NCBI RefSeq assembly: GCF_034190915.1 | Contig: NW_026947509.1 | Location: forward strand, 34,046,767 to 34,110,766 | Direction: 5' to 3' | Length of the DNA stretch: 64,000 nucleotides | From: Cavia porcellus | Lineage: Eukaryota; Chordata; Mammalia; Rodentia; Caviidae | In this document: positions 59,264-64,000 of the stretch, piece by piece | Position numbering within the stretch: the first letter of the stretch is position 1 | Layout of the letters: the number at the start of each line of letters is the position of its first letter | Position numbers and translations under genes: made by a program | Notes under the pieces: model-generated | Told to the model about the DNA's origin: nothing | The model's database searches: none | Seen by the model: only the letters and a program-made list of their open reading frames with translations

Positions 59264-59728
59264 TGTTAGGTCTGGGAGAAGGGGGAGGCGGAGAGAGAAG
59301 TCTGTGGGAGGAATGGAGCGGAGTGGACGGCCGTGAAAGTAGTGGTCAGCAGTGGCTTTATTCCGGGAATGCGGGGAGGGGGCCCCCGTCGCTGGCCCCG
59401 GGCGCAGCATCTCTGCACCGAGCCTGGGGCCGGGCTGTGGTCTCTCCGGGAACACGGGGAGTGGAGACTGGCGCGCTGGCCGGCGCTGGCCGCTGGAGTC
59501 TGGCGAGCTCTCTCTCTCTGGCGAACTCTCTCTCTGGCGAACTCTCTCTCTGACACGTGGCGTGGGGGAATCTAAATAGCCTAAGCTTAGGGCAGCACCC
59601 TAAGGCCATTAGAGATGCACAGGTATCTCATTGGCGCACAGGTTCTTAAGGATGGGGATATAGGGTTACAATCAAGTCCATAGGGGGCAGGGTGGGGGAG
59701 GGTTTAGCTGCAGCCTTTTCTGGTTACA
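59264..59728 (-). mobile_element. Solo-LTR-like element, antisense
   Basis: About 465 bp. Read on the minus strand it starts TGTAACCAGAAA and ends CCAGACCTAACA, the TG...CA LTR pattern. It has an AATAAA poly(A) signal (plus 59357-59362) roughly 100 bp before its end, and a GC-rich middle with three tandem ~16-19-bp units (tctggcgaactctctct type, 59499-59552). Flanking 6-bp words do not match, so no TSD is proven. No internal retroviral genes are next to it, so it looks like a solo LTR of an endogenous retrovirus. Class unassigned. Confidence 0.62.
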
Positions 59729-59729
59729 G

Positions 59730-61560
59730 TGTTCCATCTAGGCCAGCAACTCTTTCAAAAACCTCAGGCAAATAGCAATAAATTAAAAGTCAAGAGATCT
59801 TGATTCTACCCTCAGTTCTGTCAGAAACTCTGTGTCTTTAAACAAATCGTTCACTCTCACAGTCCCTTAGTTTCTCGACTGGCAAAGAAACTATTTGCCC
59901 CTCATTAGATGTCTATGATATACAAACATGCTCGAAATGTGGAAGAATTCTGAACTTGTTATATAAGAACAAATTCTGTCTTATTATTGTCTCACAGCTT
60001 GATATTTTTATAGCTGATCTATTTTGCCAAAAAACATGCTGTGAAATAAATTGACTATTTACCACAGTAACTAAAAGAACTGTTGTTTTTCCTAAAACCC
60101 CAAAGGCTGTGTAGTTTACATACCCAAGAGGGGTGAGCACAACAAGCATAAAGAAGCGGAAGATGAATAATTCAATTAATTCGCATTTGCTCACACCATT
60201 GACTACAGATTCCTCTGATAACAATATGCTTTTGTCCTGACAAACCTGGAAGACAATTGGCCAGTATGCTTTGAGATGTTTATATTCGAAGGCAAGGATT
60301 CTTGATGAGAGTCTGAATATCCTCTTCTATTCTGTTTGATCCTCCAGCCAGCAACTATCACAGGTGGGCAACAGCCAGCCCTCGGAGCTCCCCCTTCTGC
60401 ACAGGCACTGTGAAACACCCCCCACCCCCACCCCAAGGTCTGAGGGACGACTGTAATACAAAGCGGGCCAACTCAATACCAACGCCACCACGAGGCCCCA
60501 CAAGAGCTCCACAGACAAGGAAGAAGAGCGTCCTCGGCACTTCAGGCCTCTGGATAGTGATGTAATGCATGTGCATGCCAAGGCAGCCCCTCATTTCCCC
60601 CTGCCCCTTCTTGGCTGCAGTCCAGAGGCAGGGGGGCTCCTCACCAGCAGGGGCTTTCTCTGTTCATGTCAACCCACTCTTGCAGAGTGTCAGCAATAAA
60701 AAGATGGCACAAGATCCAGCCTGTGGGAGGGGCTTTGCAGCCCAGGCACAACTTCTTAAGGTACACACTTCTCAGCCATCTTCCTGCCAAGCAGGGATTA
60801 ACCCCAGATTCCTAGCTACTTCCTTCACTTTCCTCTTGCCCCACGTTGGAGTCTGTCACTCAATAGACAGCTCCCAAAACAGCAGGAGTTAGTACTGCAT
60901 GAGTCCATGCTAGAAATGCACAACTTGGAGCACTACAAAATGAGAGCTTGTATTTTATCAAGTCTTCAGGTGAATCATCTGCAAACTAAAGACAAGCCAG
61001 GTCTCGGGACCAACACCCTCATGCCCCACTTCCTCAAGGACAGGAAACCCCCCTACCCTCAGCCCCGTTTTACACACCTCCCTCCTGAGAGCCGCCTCCT
61101 CTCCAGGCTCCTGAATGCTAAGCTGCCCACTCTGCCCCTCTAGTTCCATCAATCACCTGCCCAGAAACCTCTGTGCCATCTCTTCCCACACAGGACAGAG
61201 ACTGCTGGCCTCCCAACGAGACCCCAGGCTTGCCTGCCCACTGGAGGCAGCCTCGGAAGCCGACAGAGCTCCAGCTGCCCACATGCTGTTGGCCCGTTCA
61301 AGTCAAAGATCTTCACCATTGGACTCCAACCCCATGTCTGAGGCCAGCACCCTGCACCCAAGATTCAGGGACCCCAACTATTTTCCTGTTGCCTTGACAG
61401 ATACCACAGCTCACTCTAATCCCTGGAGAAAGACACTCTCCCCACACCAGCCCAGACGCCTTCTGCTGACTAGGAGAGGAGCCCTTCCATTGCACAGGAA
61501 GGCAGACTTCCCTGGCTCTGCTGCCTGGGATGTGCTCCTCTCCTCCTGCTCCTAGGTCAC
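59730..61560. other. Non-repetitive stretch, no gene recognised
   Basis: No SINE, LTR or splice-flanked exon recognised. A 146-codon plus-strand frame (61115-61555) has no coding support. Confidence 0.3.
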
Positions 61561-62472
61561 ATGGTGGGCACCCCCCCCCCGCATGAGAACCTTTAAGTAG
61601 TATGGCATTTTAACTATATTGAGTCTTTTAATTGATGAATGTGGCATTTCCTCTAAGCCTCTTCTTGCCAGCCAAGCAACATGGGTCTCAAGGAGCAAAC
61701 GAGGGACATCAGAAGAGCCCTCTGCATTCAAGCAGGTCACATGGACTGTGAGAGCGCAAGCTTGCTGACCCCCTTTCATGGTACTTCTGCTCTGTACCCC
61801 CTCCAGGGACACCTACCTCTGCCAAGGTCCCAGACAGCTGGAAGCTGCCACCAAGCCCAGCCCACACAGCTCTCTACACTGTGCCTTCTCCCCTATGGCT
61901 CTAGGGGTCTCATCCCTGATGTCACTTTCAACACCAATGGGCACTGGAAACCCCAATGTGGATTTCCTACTCCAGTTTCTCCTTAGAAATCCAGGCTCAC
62001 TTGTATAAACACCTTCATTTGTTTGGTTTCTGATCATTTCTCCAGTTTTATTAAGATAAAGCTAACAAACTATGAACTTTAAATATTTAAAGTACACAAA
62101 GGTAATGAAACAGTGAGCAAATCATCATCCACAAACGTTTCTGGGGGCCTCGCTGTAATCCGTCTCTCCTGCTCAGACTAGGCAAGTACTGGTCTGCCTC
62201 TTGGTACTGCTAATTTGTGTTTCTAGGGATTTATATCCATGGAATTATACCAAGAGCGTTCTTTTCACCTAGTTTCTTTGTATTTTAAAATTCACTCACA
62301 TTGTGGCATGTATGACTTATTCATTTTTTTCCTTAACTGCTGGTTGTATCCCATTGAACAGATACACCAAAAGTGGTTTATAAATTCACACGCTGATGTA
62401 GATTTGTCTTACTCCCACTCTGCAGCTATTATAAATAAGGCTGAAGTGGACATTCCTGCATAAGACTTTACA

Positions 62473-62672
62473 TATGTAATCCCAGGGACTTGAAGGGTGA
62501 AACAGAGGAATCACAAGCCCAAGGTCAGCTTGGGCAATTTACCAAGATCCCAGCTCACAAAGTAAAATAAACATCAAGTGAGAGCTGGGGATGCAGCACA
62601 GGGCAGCATTTGCCTAGCACCCATGAAACACTGGGTCTAGTCCCCGGGGCCACCAGAAGAAAGAAAGCAAGA
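62473..62672 (+). repeat. B1-ID composite SINE
   Basis: 'gtaatcccagggacttgaag' and 'ggtcagcttgggcaatttac' (B1 side), then 'gagctggggatgcagcacag' and 'ctgggtctagtccccgggg' (ID side). A (aagc)n-type tail follows. Confidence 0.72.
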
Positions 62673-62902
62673 AAGCAAGCAAGCAAGAGAGAGACTTTAT
62701 ACAAACACAGGATATCATTTTATTATGATAAACACCCAAGAACGAAGTAGGGAAGTCACACGTTAGGGGTACGCCTAATGTTTTAAGGAACTACCAAACT
62801 GTTTTCCAAAGTGACAGCCATGCTTTCCACCACCAGTACCATGTCTTTTTCCCATTGCGTTACCTTAGCACCTTCACTGCAAATCAGTTAATCAAAATGT
62901 TA

Positions 62903-63071
62903 GGCCAAGGATGGTGGCGCATGCCTATAATCCCAACACTCAGGAAGCTGGGGCAAGAGGATTGCTGCAAGTTCAAGGCCAGTGTGGGCTACAAAGTGAG
63001 TTCAGGGCCAGTCTGAACTACACAGTGAAACTCTTATCTCAAAAAGACAACAAATAAATAAATAAATAAAT
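62903..63071 (+). repeat. B1 SINE
   Basis: 'ggccaaggatggtggcgcat', duplicated right segment, A-rich tail grading into an (AATA)n stretch. Confidence 0.88.
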
Positions 63072-63267
63072 CCTCCTCATTATCGGAATACCTTGGCCAA
63101 TGTCTGGATTATCTGTTCTATTCCACTGACCTGTGTGTCCACCTTAGTGCTTACACCACCTAGTCCTGAGTACATGAGCTTTAATGTTAAGCCTTGAAAT
63201 CAGGTTCTGTTAGGTCCTCAAATTTGTTCTCTTTTTGTCTCTTGTAGGTCCCCTAAAATTAGTAAAT

Positions 63268-63445
63268 CAAGCATGGTGGTACAAGCCTGTAATCCCAGCA
63301 CCCTGGGAGGCTGAGGCAGGAAGCTCACAAATTCAAGCCCAGTCTAAGCAACTCAGTGACTTAGCAAACCCTGTCTCAGTAAAAATTTTTAAAAAGGCCT
63401 TGGGATGTAGTTCAGTGAGCATGGAATTTCAAATAAGTAAATTGC
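63268..63445 (+). repeat. B1-ID composite SINE
   Basis: 'gcatggtggtacaagcctgt', 'ctgggaggctgaggcaggaa', 'ttagcaaaccctgtctcagt' (B1) then 'gccttgggatgtagttcagt' (ID box A side). Truncated after that. Confidence 0.75.
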
Positions 63446-63608
63446 CAGTGTCTTGGGGTTGGTGGGTGCACTAAATCTACAGGCCACTTTAAGTAGAATG
63501 ACATCTTAAAAATATTGAGTCTTTTAACTGATGAATGTGGTATTTCTTACCATTTATTGAATTCTTATTTAATTTCTCTCAGTAATATTTTATAGTTTAG
63601 GCTTCTGG

Positions 63609-64000
63609 GAGAACATGGTGGATAGATAGCAGCAGCTTCGGAGGCTCTCTAAGAAACCGCGCTTAAAATCCAGGAATGGTGCCAGGCGAGAAATCCTAAG
63701 CAAGGGGAGATATACTTTGCCAACCCAGGAACGAACTAAACTAAGAGAAACCAAGTGGAAACACAATCTCGGTGATATAACAGGAACAGATAAGGTCTCA
63801 GCACGGAAGCTGGACCCCGCGCCACTGGAAGCTGCGATTTGAATTTCCTGCACCACTGCTGTGTCCCAATTGGCACAGCAAGGAGAGAGGTGTGAAAGCT
63901 CTGAGAGTGGGACATGGTGAATGGAGTTGAGAGCAGGACTGGCCGGGAGCCCTGCATCGACCTGTGGTGAGTGAGCAGATCGGGGACCCTTCCATAGAGT
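63609..64000 (+). mobile_element. Second HAL1-like LINE, 5' end, runs off window
   Basis: Starts gagaacatggtggatagata and continues 'gcagcagcttcggaggctct', collinear with 51126 onwards: 'ccaggaatggtg', 'aggaacagataa', 'gctggacc(c)cgc' and 'cctgcatcgacctgtggtga' all have counterparts at 51180-51500. Only 392 bp of the 5' UTR fit in the window. Target-site duplication cannot be checked. Confidence 0.85.

Larger units (their letters stand above)
61590..63608 (-). mobile_element. Old antisense L1, interrupted by SINEs
   Basis: Pieces in antisense L1 order: 61595-61650 and 63487-63550 ('tattgagtcttttaa', 'ctgatgaatgtgg'), 62785-62870 ('ccaaactgttttccaaagtg'), 63062-63230 ('gttctattccactgacctgt'). 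Interrupted by the SINEs at 62473, 62903 and 63268. It ends at 63608 against a new element. Confidence 0.6.

Noticed and set aside
59323..59579. Overlapping plus-strand frames in the GC-rich region
   Set aside because: They lie in the solo-LTR-like element; GC-rich repeats give stop-free frames by chance.
61115..61555. 146-codon plus-strand open frame
   Set aside because: C-rich composition gives few stops; no other evidence.

Overview
This window looks like mammalian nuclear DNA, almost certainly from a rodent. It is AT-rich and has no compact coding organisation. It is studded with 7SL-derived B1 SINEs that keep the rodent-type internal duplication, tRNA-derived ID SINEs, and B1-ID fused elements. 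ID copies carry an unusual 'gcataagc' box A side and often end in 'gataaaaag'. The SINEs are not those of mouse/rat, guinea pig or squirrel as I know them. A castorimorph rodent such as beaver is a guess only.

No complete gene is visible. The best coding signal is one minus-strand internal exon at 23251-23485, with a strong acceptor, a strong donor and 78 open codons. It encodes an acidic segment with DDSDSEDG. I could not name the gene. Three weaker minus-strand candidates (39114-39149, 31958-31985, 1169-1263) can be chained with it in a compatible reading phase, so much of the window may be introns of one large minus-strand gene. All other long open frames look like chance or lie in repeats.

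Layout: 0-17 kb is mostly non-repetitive sequence with scattered B1, MIR, L2 and MLT1 relics. 17-25 kb has an old L1 3' end carrying an ID insertion, an L1 ORF2 relic at 18.4 kb and the exon. 25.1-25.75 kb is a short composite retroelement with target-site duplication (TSD). 27-36 kb holds MaLR LTRs, two L2 relics, an unidentified tandem duplication and a probable small hAT element. 40.1-44.1 kb is an old sense L1 broken by ID, B1 and a second composite retroelement (42999-43564). 46-48 kb has further L1 relics. 50.4-54.75 kb is an antisense L1 split by a 3.1 kb LINE insertion with TSD that carries an ORF1 but no ORF2. 59.3-59.7 kb is an antisense solo-LTR-like element. 61.6-63.6 kb is another antisense L1 interrupted by SINEs, and at 63609 the 5' end of a second copy of the ORF1-only LINE begins and runs off the window.

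The most interesting theme is a set of retroelements that appear to share one tail. The ORF1-only LINE (a half-L1, HAL1-like element) has a 3' region made of diverged modules of roughly 150 bp. Two short composite elements, each with its own duplicated 5' module and its own TSD, carry one or two similar tail modules. This would fit short non-autonomous elements that exchange tail modules with a HAL1-like element and all rely on L1 enzymes. All assignments here were made by eye.
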